From: Planctomycetota bacterium
Lineage (GTDB): Bacteria; Planctomycetota; Phycisphaerae; WQYP01
NCBI GenBank assembly: GCA_021828925.1
Contig: JAJZCT010000168.1
Span: 1 to 7,184, forward strand
Direction: 5' to 3'
DNA: 7,184 bases
Shown: positions 1 through 6,454 of the stretch, one piece after another
How the letters are laid out: every line of letters begins with the position of its first letter
How positions within the stretch are numbered: the first letter of the stretch is position 1
The notes under the pieces: model-generated
What the model saw: only the letters and a program-made list of their open reading frames with translations
Told to the model about the DNA's origin: nothing
Databases searched by the model: none
Position numbers and translations under genes: made by a program

Positions 1-26
1 GCCTGTCCGAGTAATCGGGATGACAA

Positions 27-50
27 AACGGATGGGGTCCGTTATCTTTT
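27..50 (+). terminator. Weak hairpin plus short T-tract, possible terminator of an upstream gene
   Basis: AACGGA (27-32) and TCCGTT (38-43) form a perfect 6-bp stem around a TGGGG loop. ATC and four T (47-50) follow. This is the outline of a Rho-independent terminator, but the stem is short, only half G/C, and the T-tract is brief. It sits about 40 bases before the DUF3467 start, so it could end an upstream + strand transcript or simply be leader structure. No convincing promoter was found between it and the gene at 92. Confidence 0.3.
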
Positions 51-78
51 AGGTTCTTGAGGATTGGATGTTTCATAA

Positions 79-84
79 GAGGAG
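79..84 (+). promoter_or_regulatory. Ribosome binding site of the DUF3467 gene
   Basis: GAGGAG lies 7 bases before the ATG at 92. This favours ATG 92 over the in-frame ATG at 68, which has no comparable purine-rich site upstream. The choice removes 8 residues (MFHKRSLK) that match nothing expected at the family's N-terminus. Confidence 0.8.
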
Positions 85-91
85 TTTGAAA

Positions 92-439
92 ATGTCAGAT
101 AACAATGTTCCGCCGATTCAACCGCAAACGCAGCCCCCCACCGCGGGTGATTCCGCCGGGCAGCAGATGCAATTGCAAATCCGTGAAGAGAACATGAACA
201 CGGTATTTAGCAATATCTTCCGGTTAAGCGCCACGCAGGAAGATTTATTTCTGGATTTTGCCATCAATATGCAGCATCATGACAAGCCCAATACGGTGGT
301 CATGGATGTCAATACCCGCGTGGCGATGAGCTTTTTTGCCGCCAAGCGTCTGGCGCTGGCGTTAAGCCAGGCGGTGCAACGATATGAACAGGTTTATGGT
401 CCCATTCAGCTTGATCCGCGACAACGCGGCGCACGGTAA
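92..439 (+). CDS. DUF3467 family small protein
   Basis: This encodes a 115-residue soluble protein of unknown function. After a Pro/Gln-rich N-terminal tail (about residues 1-28), a single compact domain follows. It matches the DUF3467 pattern as I know it: a segment ending in a 'N-F-R' strand (SNIFRLSAT), an acidic/hydrophobic strand EDLFLDFAI, then a helix with the AKRL core (FFAAKRLALALSQAV) and the ending RYEQVYGPI. Length and order of elements are normal for the family. There is no signal peptide or membrane segment. The start at 92 is set by a GAGGAG site. The glycosylase gene begins 26 bases downstream on the same strand, so the two may be co-transcribed. No biochemical role is established for the family to my knowledge, and the neighbour is only a hint. 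The family call is fairly sure; a function is not offered. Confidence 0.85.
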   Translation: MSDNNVPPIQPQTQPPTAGDSAGQQMQLQIREENMNTVFSNIFRLSATQEDLFLDFAINMQHHDKPNTVVMDVNTRVAMSFFAAKRLALALSQAVQRYEQVYGPIQLDPRQRGAR

Positions 440-465
440 TAGACCGGCGGGAAAGTAGCGGCCTG

Positions 466-1428
466 ATGGATACGCAAGCGGCGCACTATGCCGGGCGATT
501 GTGGCTTCAAACGGATGCGGCTTTCGGTGTGCGCGAAGTGCCGTTAGTGCTTCCCAAGTCTGCGGCCCCGGTGCCGGGAAAAAGTGTCGCCCGAAAAGAC
601 CAAAATGTAGCCCCGAGGGCGCAGGTTGCGCAACGCCCGGCAACGCTGATTTCCCGTGCGCCTAAAATGGATGAAGGGCCGCCGCCCGAGGTGCGCAGGA
701 CGGTCACGGCCAAGACGGACAGCCCGACGGCCCAGCACCACGGAGTTGATATTGCTCGCTCTGTAAAACTTCCACCCATCCCGGACGGGGATATTGCTGC
801 CTTGGCACCGATCAGTGATGCGGACAAACCGCGGTTGTTAGCGGAATTGCAGCAGGAGACCGCGACAGCGCTGGCCCCCTATATTTCCGACATTGCCACC
901 CAGGTCGTTTTTGGAAGCGGCGATCCGGCCGCAAAGTTGATGTTTGTCGGCGAGGGACCGGGCGTAGAGGAAGATAAAACGGGCGTGCCCTTTGTGGGCC
1001 GGTCCGGGCAGCTTTTGGACAAGATGATTATTGCCATGGGATTAAGCCGGCAAACGGTGTACATCGGCAACGTAGTCAAACTGCGTGCGGCCGACCCTGA
1101 TCCGGATTCCGGACGATTGCGAGACCGGCCGCCGACACCGGCGGAAGTGGCCTTAAACATTCCCTGGCTGCATAAACAAATTGAAATAATCCGCCCGCAG
1201 GTCATTGTCACGCTAGGCGCACCGGCGCTGAAATATCTTACGGGGACTGTAGAGGGAATCAGCCGCCAGCGCGGCACGTGGATGACCTATCGGGGCGTGC
1301 CATTAATGCCAACCTATCATCCGTCATTTCTTTTGCGGGCGTATACGCCCGAGAACCGCGCCAAAGTATGGGGAGATTTGCAGCAGGTCATGGCGAAACT
1401 GGGCTTAAAGCCGACAATCCAAAAATAG
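466..1428 (+). CDS. Uracil-DNA glycosylase, family-4-like, lacking all cysteines
   Basis: This 320-residue protein likely removes uracil from DNA at the start of base excision repair in the cytoplasm. The catalytic domain spans about residues 122-315. Visible motifs are VVFG (147-150), motif A GEGPGVEED (162-170) followed by PFVGRSGQLLD (175-185), the asparagine strand YIGNVVK (N202), the helix WLHKQIEIIRPQVIVTLG (234-251), and motif B YHPSFLLR (284-291) with the expected histidine H285. These align closely with the thermophilic family 4 enzymes as I remember them. The four cluster cysteines are absent: the CxxC positions appear as A135 and P138, the KCR cysteine is L206 (KLR), and the fourth falls at N231 or L230. 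The whole protein has no Cys. A segment about 9 residues longer than usual (about 208-222) follows KLR. Residues 1-30 resemble the short N-terminal element of some alphaproteobacterial homologues, and about 31-115 is a disordered Pro/Ala-rich linker. The ATG at 466 has only a weak, distant purine stretch (GGCGGGA at 446-452), so the start is less certain. The gene is convergent with the efflux operon. Confidence 0.85.
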   Translation: MDTQAAHYAGRLWLQTDAAFGVREVPLVLPKSAAPVPGKSVARKDQNVAPRAQVAQRPATLISRAPKMDEGPPPEVRRTVTAKTDSPTAQHHGVDIARSVKLPPIPDGDIAALAPISDADKPRLLAELQQETATALAPYISDIATQVVFGSGDPAAKLMFVGEGPGVEEDKTGVPFVGRSGQLLDKMIIAMGLSRQTVYIGNVVKLRAADPDPDSGRLRDRPPTPAEVALNIPWLHKQIEIIRPQVIVTLGAPALKYLTGTVEGISRQRGTWMTYRGVPLMPTYHPSFLLRAYTPENRAKVWGDLQQVMAKLGLKPTIQK

Positions 1429-1455
1429 ATCATCGTTCCATGGCGACTGAACCCC

Positions 1456-2922
1456 TTACTTTGCCGGCTTTTTGACCGTAAAATCAGCCGATTCCCAACC
1501 GCCGCCCAATGCTTTGTACAGCGCCACCAAATCTGTGCATACGGCGGACTGGCTTTGCACCAGAGCATCCTGGGAGGTGTAGAGAGCCTGTTGAGCAGTA
1601 AGCACGTTGAGAAAATCAGTCAGGCCGTTTTCATATAGTTGTGTGGAATAATTTACTGCTTTCTGATTCTGCGCCACGGCCTCAACGAGCAATTTTTCAT
1701 GCTGTTGCTCGCGGGTGTAGGCGGCTAAGGCGCTGTTGACATCATCCAGCGCCTGCAGGACGGTTTGGCGATAATTAAGAAAGGCCTGAATCCGGATGGC
1801 CTTCTGCTCATTGATGTTGGATTGCACTTGCCCCCAATTCAAAATGGACCAGGAGACGTTCGGACCGATGCCATAGGTCAAACTGCTGGCATCAAACCAT
1901 TTGGCAGCATCGGATGCGGCAAAGCCAAGGTTTCCATTGATGGTGAACTGCGGAAATAAATTACCTTCGGCAACACCCACATTAGCCGTGGCCGCGGCAT
2001 ATTGCTGTTCGGCTTGGCGTACATCGGGGCGGCGCAGCAACAGTTCACTGGGCAACCCGATGGGGACTACGGGCGGTATGGATGGAATGGGGCGGGGAAC
2101 GGCTAACTGTTTTTCTAAAGCCTGCGGCGGTTGGCCGATTAAAATGCTGAGGGCATAGAAAAGTTGCTTTTCCTGGATACGCAGTTCGGGCAATTGGCTT
2201 TCGGTGGTGGCCAACTGGGCACTGGCATTGGCCAAAGCCAATGAGGTACTTAAGCCCCCGCCAATCTGTTGCTGCAAAATTGCCACTGTGTGTCGCTGGG
2301 TTTTGAGATTGGCAACGGTCACGGCGATCTGCCGCTGCACGCCCCGCAGGGTCATGTAATCGTCGGCCAGTTCGCTTAATAATGTCAGCCAGACGCCCCG
2401 CTGATTTTCAATAGCGGCACGGTAATTGGCATTGTCGGCCTGTATGCCCCGGCGAACCTGGCCGAAGAAATCCAGTTCCCACGTGGCGTCAAAACCAGCT
2501 TGATATAAATTGGATCCGGAGTGACGAAAATTACCGCTGTGCTGATAAGATCCGACACCTGTTACAAATGGCCCAAGATTAGCGGAAGCGGCGTCGCGAA
2601 TTTCACGCGATTCAATGATCTGCTGTGTCGCTTCCTGCAGGGTTAGATTGTCGCGGGCGGCGCGGTTGATAAGAAGGGTTAACTCCGGATCATGGAAATT
2701 TTTCCACCACTGGGCAAGGTGCGCCGGGGAATTGGTGACTTTGCTTATTGTCGCGGGCATTGTTGCCGGGGCGGTTGTGGGGGAATGCAGTTTCGCGGAT
2801 TTGGCCCAATGGGCCGGCATCGTGGTTTTGGGCGCACGGATAGAGGGTCCTACCATGCAACCCGTAAGAGCAGCGCACACAGTGGCTATGGTGATGGAAG
2901 CCAGAGGCATATTTAATCGCAT
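1456..2922 (-). CDS. NodT/OprM-type outer-membrane efflux lipoprotein (TolC-like channel)
   Basis: This 488-residue protein is the outer-membrane exit duct of the tripartite pump encoded upstream. A lipoprotein signal peptide is visible: a short basic start, a hydrophobic stretch, and the lipobox LTGC with Cys22 as the lipidated residue. Met at +2 is compatible with outer-membrane sorting. A Thr/Pro-rich linker (about 40-70) precedes the first OEP repeat, which starts at WWKNFHDPELTLLI (about 72-85). The second repeat begins at the family hallmark LLLRRPDVRQAEQQ and continues with NVGVAEGNLFPQFTI. Length is normal for trimeric OMF channels. The ATG at 2922 has GGAG (minus strand, 2933-2930) 7 bases upstream. 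It is the last gene of the operon, 26 bases after the permease, and ends 27 bases from the convergent glycosylase. Such lipoprotein channels occur with both RND and MacAB-type pumps; here the linked partners are MacAB-like. No substrate can be read from the sequence. Confidence 0.93.
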   Translation of the reverse strand: MRLNMPLASITIATVCAALTGCMVGPSIRAPKTTMPAHWAKSAKLHSPTTAPATMPATISKVTNSPAHLAQWWKNFHDPELTLLINRAARDNLTLQEATQQIIESREIRDAASANLGPFVTGVGSYQHSGNFRHSGSNLYQAGFDATWELDFFGQVRRGIQADNANYRAAIENQRGVWLTLLSELADDYMTLRGVQRQIAVTVANLKTQRHTVAILQQQIGGGLSTSLALANASAQLATTESQLPELRIQEKQLFYALSILIGQPPQALEKQLAVPRPIPSIPPVVPIGLPSELLLRRPDVRQAEQQYAAATANVGVAEGNLFPQFTINGNLGFAASDAAKWFDASSLTYGIGPNVSWSILNWGQVQSNINEQKAIRIQAFLNYRQTVLQALDDVNSALAAYTREQQHEKLLVEAVAQNQKAVNYSTQLYENGLTDFLNVLTAQQALYTSQDALVQSQSAVCTDLVALYKALGGGWESADFTVKKPAK

Positions 2923-2948
2923 GATGATTCTCCAATCGCGGTTTTTAT

Positions 2949-4313
2949 TTACTCGTACCGCAGAGCTTCAATGGGGTCCAGGCGGGACGCCTTCCAAGCC
3001 GGGTAATAACCAAAGACCAGTCCTACTACCACAGACACGGCAACCGACGCCACCATGGCCGGGGCGGACATTTGAATCGGCCAATGTAACAGGGATTTAA
3101 CTGCCATGGAAAGCGCCTGCCCGAACAATATTCCCAGCGCCCCGCCGAAAAGACACAGCACAATGGCCTCGAGAATAAACTGGCTTAATATATCGGCGGG
3201 GCGTGCTCCAATGGCCATTCGCAAGCCGATTTCACGGGTGCGTTCGGTAACCGATACCAGCATGATATTCATAATCCCCACGCCGCCGACCATCAGCGAT
3301 ATGAGCGCTACGCCGGTAAGCAGATTGGTCATCAACTGCGATGTATGGCCCAGCGCATTAGAGATTTCCGTCATGTTGCGGATATTAAAATCGCTGGGGG
3401 TACCGGGTTGCAGGTGATGGCGTTGGCGCAACAAAGCGGTAATTTCAGTGATGGCCTGCGGAATCTGGGAACTTGACGGGACAGAAACCAGAATGGCATT
3501 CACATTGGGAAAACTCACGGGTTGTGGTAAGTCCTGCTGTTCGGTGGCGGAAGGGACGGGGTAAAGGTTCTGCGAAGTCTCCGGATAGAGTTGCCCGGTC
3601 GAAAAGGTGCTCGACGCTGCCGCCGTGCTTTGATTCTGGTTCTGCAACGCCGAACCTGACACGCGGTATTTCATTGTGGTCCATGGCATGATGATAATAT
3701 CATCCTGATCCATACCCATCATGTTGGCACCCTTTTTTGTTAACACCCCGATGACCCGCAGGGGCACGTTATTGACGAGAATGGTTTTCCCCAGCGGTTT
3801 GCCGCTGGGAAATAACTCTTTAACATCCGTCTGCCCCAGAATGCATACTTCATTAGCGCCGTCGACATCATCGTTGCCGAAAGCTCGGCCTTCCGCCAGC
3901 GGCCAATCGCGTATTTTCAGATAGGCGGGAGTGGTGCCAATCAGAAATTGGGGCACCCAGTTCATCCCGCCACGTACGACCTGCATGCGAGCATTTACGG
4001 AGGGGGCGGCCGCGGAGATAGAAGGACAGTCCCGCGCGATGGCCGCGGCATCGGCGGAAGTGAGCGTTACCGAACTTCCGCCCCCAAAACTCACGCCCGC
4101 GCTGACCGCCTGTCCGGGAAATATCAGCAACTCGTTGGCCCCCATATTAGCAATGGTTTGCTTGATGGCCGCCGAGGATCCTTCACCAATTTGCACCATA
4201 GCGATCACGGCGGCGATGCCGATGATAATACCCAATGTGGTCAGGGCAGACCGCAAAGGATTGCGGCGCAACGCCCGTAAGGCGGTCTTGAGTGTTGTTG
4301 TTATTTTCAACAT
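2949..4313 (-). CDS. MacB-type ABC transporter permease (FtsX-like)
   Basis: This 454-residue inner-membrane protein has the standard MacB permease layout. A short cytoplasmic basic helix (RALRRNPLRSALTTLG, 13-28) leads into TM1 (about 23-43). A large MacB-type periplasmic domain follows (about 45-320). Then come three C-terminal membrane segments (about 328-352, 375-405 and 418-438), carrying the conserved GVGIMNIMLVSVTERTREIG stretch (344-363) and the ending PAWKASRLDPIEALRYE. In this family the permease does not move solute through its own membrane core. It transmits ATP-driven motion to the adaptor and outer channel (mechanotransmission). A Gln/Asn/Ser/Thr-rich segment at about 222-269 interrupts the periplasmic domain. 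The ATG at 4313 lies 4 bases after the ATPase stop, and its AGAGGT ribosome site overlaps that stop. The ATPase is a separate gene here, unlike E. coli MacB, where the two are fused. Confidence 0.94.
   Translation of the reverse strand: MLKITTTLKTALRALRRNPLRSALTTLGIIIGIAAVIAMVQIGEGSSAAIKQTIANMGANELLIFPGQAVSAGVSFGGGSSVTLTSADAAAIARDCPSISAAAPSVNARMQVVRGGMNWVPQFLIGTTPAYLKIRDWPLAEGRAFGNDDVDGANEVCILGQTDVKELFPSGKPLGKTILVNNVPLRVIGVLTKKGANMMGMDQDDIIIMPWTTMKYRVSGSALQNQNQSTAAASSTFSTGQLYPETSQNLYPVPSATEQQDLPQPVSFPNVNAILVSVPSSSQIPQAITEITALLRQRHHLQPGTPSDFNIRNMTEISNALGHTSQLMTNLLTGVALISLMVGGVGIMNIMLVSVTERTREIGLRMAIGARPADILSQFILEAIVLCLFGGALGILFGQALSMAVKSLLHWPIQMSAPAMVASVAVSVVVGLVFGYYPAWKASRLDPIEALRYE
3507..3650 (-). 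other. Low-complexity Q/N/S/T-rich segment in the permease periplasmic domain
   Basis: Residues about 222-269 of the permease are rich in Gln, Asn, Ser, Thr, Ala, Pro and Tyr, for example LQNQNQSTAAASSTFSTGQ and then two LYP-containing stretches. E. coli-type MacB has little here as I recall it. It falls between the strand ending TMKYRVSG and the strand VNAILVSVPS, so it looks like an exposed loop. I recall similar long loops in other environmental MacB-like permeases, so it is probably a variable region and not a new domain. Confidence 0.55.
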
Positions 4314-4317
4314 GGCG

Positions 4318-5058
4318 TCACCTCTTTACATCGTTTGCGGCAGGGCCGGCGGCGACGGCCGCGATCTGGCTCTGGGCACCACCATCAGCAATCAGCCCAT
4401 CGCTAATCCGGATGACTCTTCGGGAATGACCGGCGACGGTGGCGTCATGCGTGACCAGCAGGATTGTAATATCTTTTTCCGCATTGAGCTTCTGGAACAT
4501 GCGCAGCACTTCCTCGCTGGTGTGCGAATCAAGATTTCCGGTGGGTTCATCAGCCAGAAGTAAACGCGGATTATTCACCAGCGACCGGGCGATGGCCACA
4601 CGCTGCTGCTGGCCGCCGGAAAGCTGGGATGGCTCATGGTCCATGCGGTCTCCCAGGCCGACCTGATCCAGCAATTCCATCGCCCGCTGACGATGCTGTC
4701 GGGCGGACAGGCCATCTTCGGCATACGTGGTCGGCAGGAGGACATTTTCCAAGGCGGACGTGCGGGCCAGTAAATTGAAGTTCTGAAAGACAAATCCAAT
4801 TTTGCGGTTACGGACCGCAGCCCGCTGATTAACCGACATGCGGGAAATTTCCTGGCCATCAAATAAATATTCGCCCGAGGTCGGCCGGTCCAGACACCCC
4901 AGAATATTCATCAGGGTGGTTTTACCGGATCCAGAAGCTCCCATGAGCGTCACCATTTCACCGGGCATAATGCTCAACGAGACGCCTTTGAGCACCTGAA
5001 CATCCGAATTGCCCAGGTGATAGGTTTTGATGATGTTGCTGACTTTTATCAGTTCCAT
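4318..5058 (-). CDS. MacB/LolD-type ABC transporter ATP-binding protein
   Basis: This 246-residue cytoplasmic ATPase powers the neighbouring permease. All ABC motifs are intact: Walker A GASGSGKT (40-47), Q-loop FVFQNFNLL (Q92), signature LSGGQQQR (146-153), Walker B LLLADE with catalytic E171, D-loop NLDS (175-178) and H-loop VTHD (H204). NFNLL after the Q-loop glutamine and DEPTGNLDS are typical of the MacB/LolD/FtsE group. The frame is open further upstream to a TTG at 5100. I chose ATG 5058 because MELIKVSNIIKTYHLG is the usual N-terminus of the family, and GGAG lies upstream at a somewhat long 11-base spacing. The last about 25 residues form an Ala-rich tail beyond the normal core. The gene follows the adaptor by 50 bases and is almost contiguous with the permease, which suggests translational coupling. 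Confidence 0.95.
   Translation of the reverse strand: MELIKVSNIIKTYHLGNSDVQVLKGVSLSIMPGEMVTLMGASGSGKTTLMNILGCLDRPTSGEYLFDGQEISRMSVNQRAAVRNRKIGFVFQNFNLLARTSALENVLLPTTYAEDGLSARQHRQRAMELLDQVGLGDRMDHEPSQLSGGQQQRVAIARSLVNNPRLLLADEPTGNLDSHTSEEVLRMFQKLNAEKDITILLVTHDATVAGHSRRVIRISDGLIADGGAQSQIAAVAAGPAANDVKR
4320..4325 (-). promoter_or_regulatory. Permease ribosome binding site overlapping the ATPase stop codon
   Basis: Read on the minus strand, AGAGGT (4325-4320) is followed by GACGCC and the permease ATG at 4313. The last T-containing bases of the site are shared with the ATPase TGA (4320-4318 region). A ribosome finishing the ATPase would therefore stop on the permease initiation site. This supports coupled, balanced synthesis and shows that the split into two genes is genuine. 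Confidence 0.7.
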
Positions 5059-5108
5059 GGCATTCCATACTCCGGTTGAAGGCCGCTGGTACGGTCCCAA
5101 TGCTATTT

Positions 5109-6398
5109 TTAGCCGCCTTTTTTATGCTTAAAGGGCTGGGGAATAAATGGATTGGTCGCTCCGCCTGTGTGGCTGCTGGGATTCGCGCGTTCACCGGTGA
5201 CCACCAGCATACCGGTTTTAATGTCCGGGGAAGTAATTTGTGTGTCATAGTTGTTGGCCAGCCCCACGGTAACTGAAATCGGCCTAACAAACCTTCCCGA
5301 TTCCACCCAAATGGTGCCCTGATCAGGTGATGCGGCGGCGGCTGCGTGATGGGCTGAGGGAAGAATCTCTGATTGCAGAGGCACCCAGCGCAGGGCGGCG
5401 TTGGGGACCATCATGACGTTATTTTTTTTAGCCACGAGGAAATCGGTCTGCGCGGTGAGATATGGCAGGAGTTTTCCGCCGGGGTTGTCCGTATCCACGA
5501 CCACGGTGTAAGTGACTACATTTTGCACCATGGTGGCGTTCAGGCGGACCTGATGTACCACGCCGTGAAATACCTTGCCGGGAAATGCGTCGACGGTAAA
5601 CGTGGCTGCATCACCGACTTTAATGCGACCGATATCCGCTTCATTAACGGAAGCCCACACCTGAATCTTTTCCAAACTTTTGGCCAGCAGAAACAGACTG
5701 GGCGTACTGAAGCTTGAGGCAACCGTCTGACCGATGTCCACCCGGCGATCAATCACCACGCCTTTTACCGGTGACGTGATCGTGCAATAGCCAAGCGTTA
5801 TTTTCGCGTTAGTCAAAGAGGCCTGTGCGGCATCTACCGCTTTTTGCGCCTGCACCAGTGAGGCCTGCCCCAAGGTCACATTGGCCCTGGCCTGGTCATA
5901 CGTGGATTTATACGCATCATATTGGGTAATAGCCAAAGCGGTTCCGGTGGCTCCGAGTTTTTCCGCCCGCAGCCAATCTGCACGGGCATCGACATACGCA
6001 GCCTGGTATTGCTCAAGCCGGGCTTTGGCCACTTCTACATTCGCTACCGCTTCTTCAACTGCCGCTTTGGCCACCGCCACCTGCGCCTGATAATTGGCAG
6101 GATCAATCAGCGCCAGAACCGTCCCTTTGTTCACCGGCGAGTCGTAATCAACAGTGTGGCCATTGGCATCTTTACCGAAGGCAATAACGGTTCCGTTAAC
6201 CTGGGCACCAACATCCACAACATCGCGCGGTTCTAAGGTACCGGTGGCGCTAACGGTAGCAGCCAAAGATCCCTGCTTGACCGGTGCAGTCTGATAGATA
6301 ACCTGCTTCGCCGAGGCGGTTCCGAAGTGTTCCCAAGCCCAGTAACCAAGGACTGCCACAATCAGCAGAATTACAATGATGGTCAACGCGTTTTTCAT
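5109..6398 (-). CDS. MacA-like periplasmic adaptor subunit (HlyD/MFP family)
   Basis: This 429-residue membrane-fusion protein links the inner-membrane ABC complex to the outer-membrane channel. Residues 4-22 (NALTIIVILLIVAVLGYWA) form an uncleaved N-terminal membrane anchor. The first half of the lipoyl/barrel-sandwich domain is about 45-105 (ATGTLEPRDVVDVGAQVNGT). An Ala/Gln-rich alpha-helical hairpin spans about 103-200. The second lipoyl half, with the family-typical ITSPVKGVVIDRRVDIGQTV, is at 207-226. A beta-barrel follows (IQVWASVNEADIGRIKVGD, 245-263), then a membrane-proximal region (about 325-405). SLFLLAKSLEKIQVWASVNEADIG closely follows the MacA pattern. The C-terminus is a short basic/Gly tail (KHKKGG). 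The start at ATG 6398 is chosen because GGAG precedes it by 7 bases and the anchor starts directly. The frame extends to a GTG at 6431 with no good ribosome site. It lies 56 bases after marR and 50 before the ATPase. Confidence 0.93.
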   Translation of the reverse strand: MKNALTIIVILLIVAVLGYWAWEHFGTASAKQVIYQTAPVKQGSLAATVSATGTLEPRDVVDVGAQVNGTVIAFGKDANGHTVDYDSPVNKGTVLALIDPANYQAQVAVAKAAVEEAVANVEVAKARLEQYQAAYVDARADWLRAEKLGATGTALAITQYDAYKSTYDQARANVTLGQASLVQAQKAVDAAQASLTNAKITLGYCTITSPVKGVVIDRRVDIGQTVASSFSTPSLFLLAKSLEKIQVWASVNEADIGRIKVGDAATFTVDAFPGKVFHGVVHQVRLNATMVQNVVTYTVVVDTDNPGGKLLPYLTAQTDFLVAKKNNVMMVPNAALRWVPLQSEILPSAHHAAAAASPDQGTIWVESGRFVRPISVTVGLANNYDTQITSPDIKTGMLVVTGERANPSSHTGGATNPFIPQPFKHKKGG

Positions 6399-6405
6399 TT
6401 TCGCA

Positions 6406-6409
6406 CTCC
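6406..6409 (-). promoter_or_regulatory. Ribosome binding site of the adaptor gene
   Basis: GGAG on the minus strand (6409-6406) sits 7 bases before ATG 6398. It decides the start against the in-frame GTG at 6431. Confidence 0.75.
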
Positions 6410-6433
6410 GGAATCCTGTACCTGAAGTCACAT

Positions 6434-6447
6434 GAACATAACTGTTC
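6434..6447. promoter_or_regulatory. 14-base palindrome between marR and the adaptor gene
   Basis: GAACATAACTGTTC is an inverted repeat with 5-base arms (GAACA/TGTTC) and a 4-base centre. It lies inside the 56-base gap between the regulator stop and the adaptor start. The same arms, GAACA (7020-7024) and TGTTC (7055-7059), bracket the putative marR promoter. It may be a regulator binding site or a small mRNA hairpin. Short palindromes of this size also occur by chance, so the call is tentative. Confidence 0.3.
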
Positions 6448-6454
6448 GGTGGCC

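Noticed and set aside
6..19. Second small hairpin (CCGA at 7-10 with TCGG at 15-18)
   Set aside because: A four-base stem with no T-tract is expected by chance.
1..60. Tail of an upstream + strand gene
   Set aside because: Two frames are open from the edge (stops at 49-51 and 58-60), but each is under 20 codons and gives no recognisable protein end, so nothing can be claimed.
1075..1095. Frameshift or single-base error as the reason for the missing KCR cysteine
   Set aside because: A TGC is present out of frame here, but the flanking motifs on both sides are in the same frame and the other three cluster cysteines are also absent. One local error cannot explain the pattern.
879..1277. 132-codon minus-strand frame opposite the glycosylase
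   Set aside because: The + strand here encodes clear glycosylase motifs, and the antisense translation has no recognisable domain.
1429..1455. Bidirectional terminator between the convergent glycosylase and channel genes
   Set aside because: The 27-base gap holds only a CCATGG palindrome, with no stable stem and no T-tract on either strand.
2615..3100. 161-codon + strand open frame crossing the channel/permease junction
   Set aside because: It lies opposite two well-recognised minus-strand genes, has no ribosome site of note, and its translation matches no family.
3931..4563. 210-codon + strand open frame opposite the permease start and ATPase end
   Set aside because: It is antisense to conserved MacB sequence in both genes. 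The open frame is a by-product of GC-rich codons in the true frame.
5059..5100. Upstream TTG start for the ATPase (14 extra residues)
   Set aside because: It has a rare start codon and no good ribosome site, and the extra residues are unlike the family N-terminus. ATG 5058 gives the usual MacB-type beginning.
6399..6431. Upstream GTG start for the adaptor (11 extra residues)
   Set aside because: ATG 6398 has GGAG at ideal spacing and begins directly before the membrane anchor.
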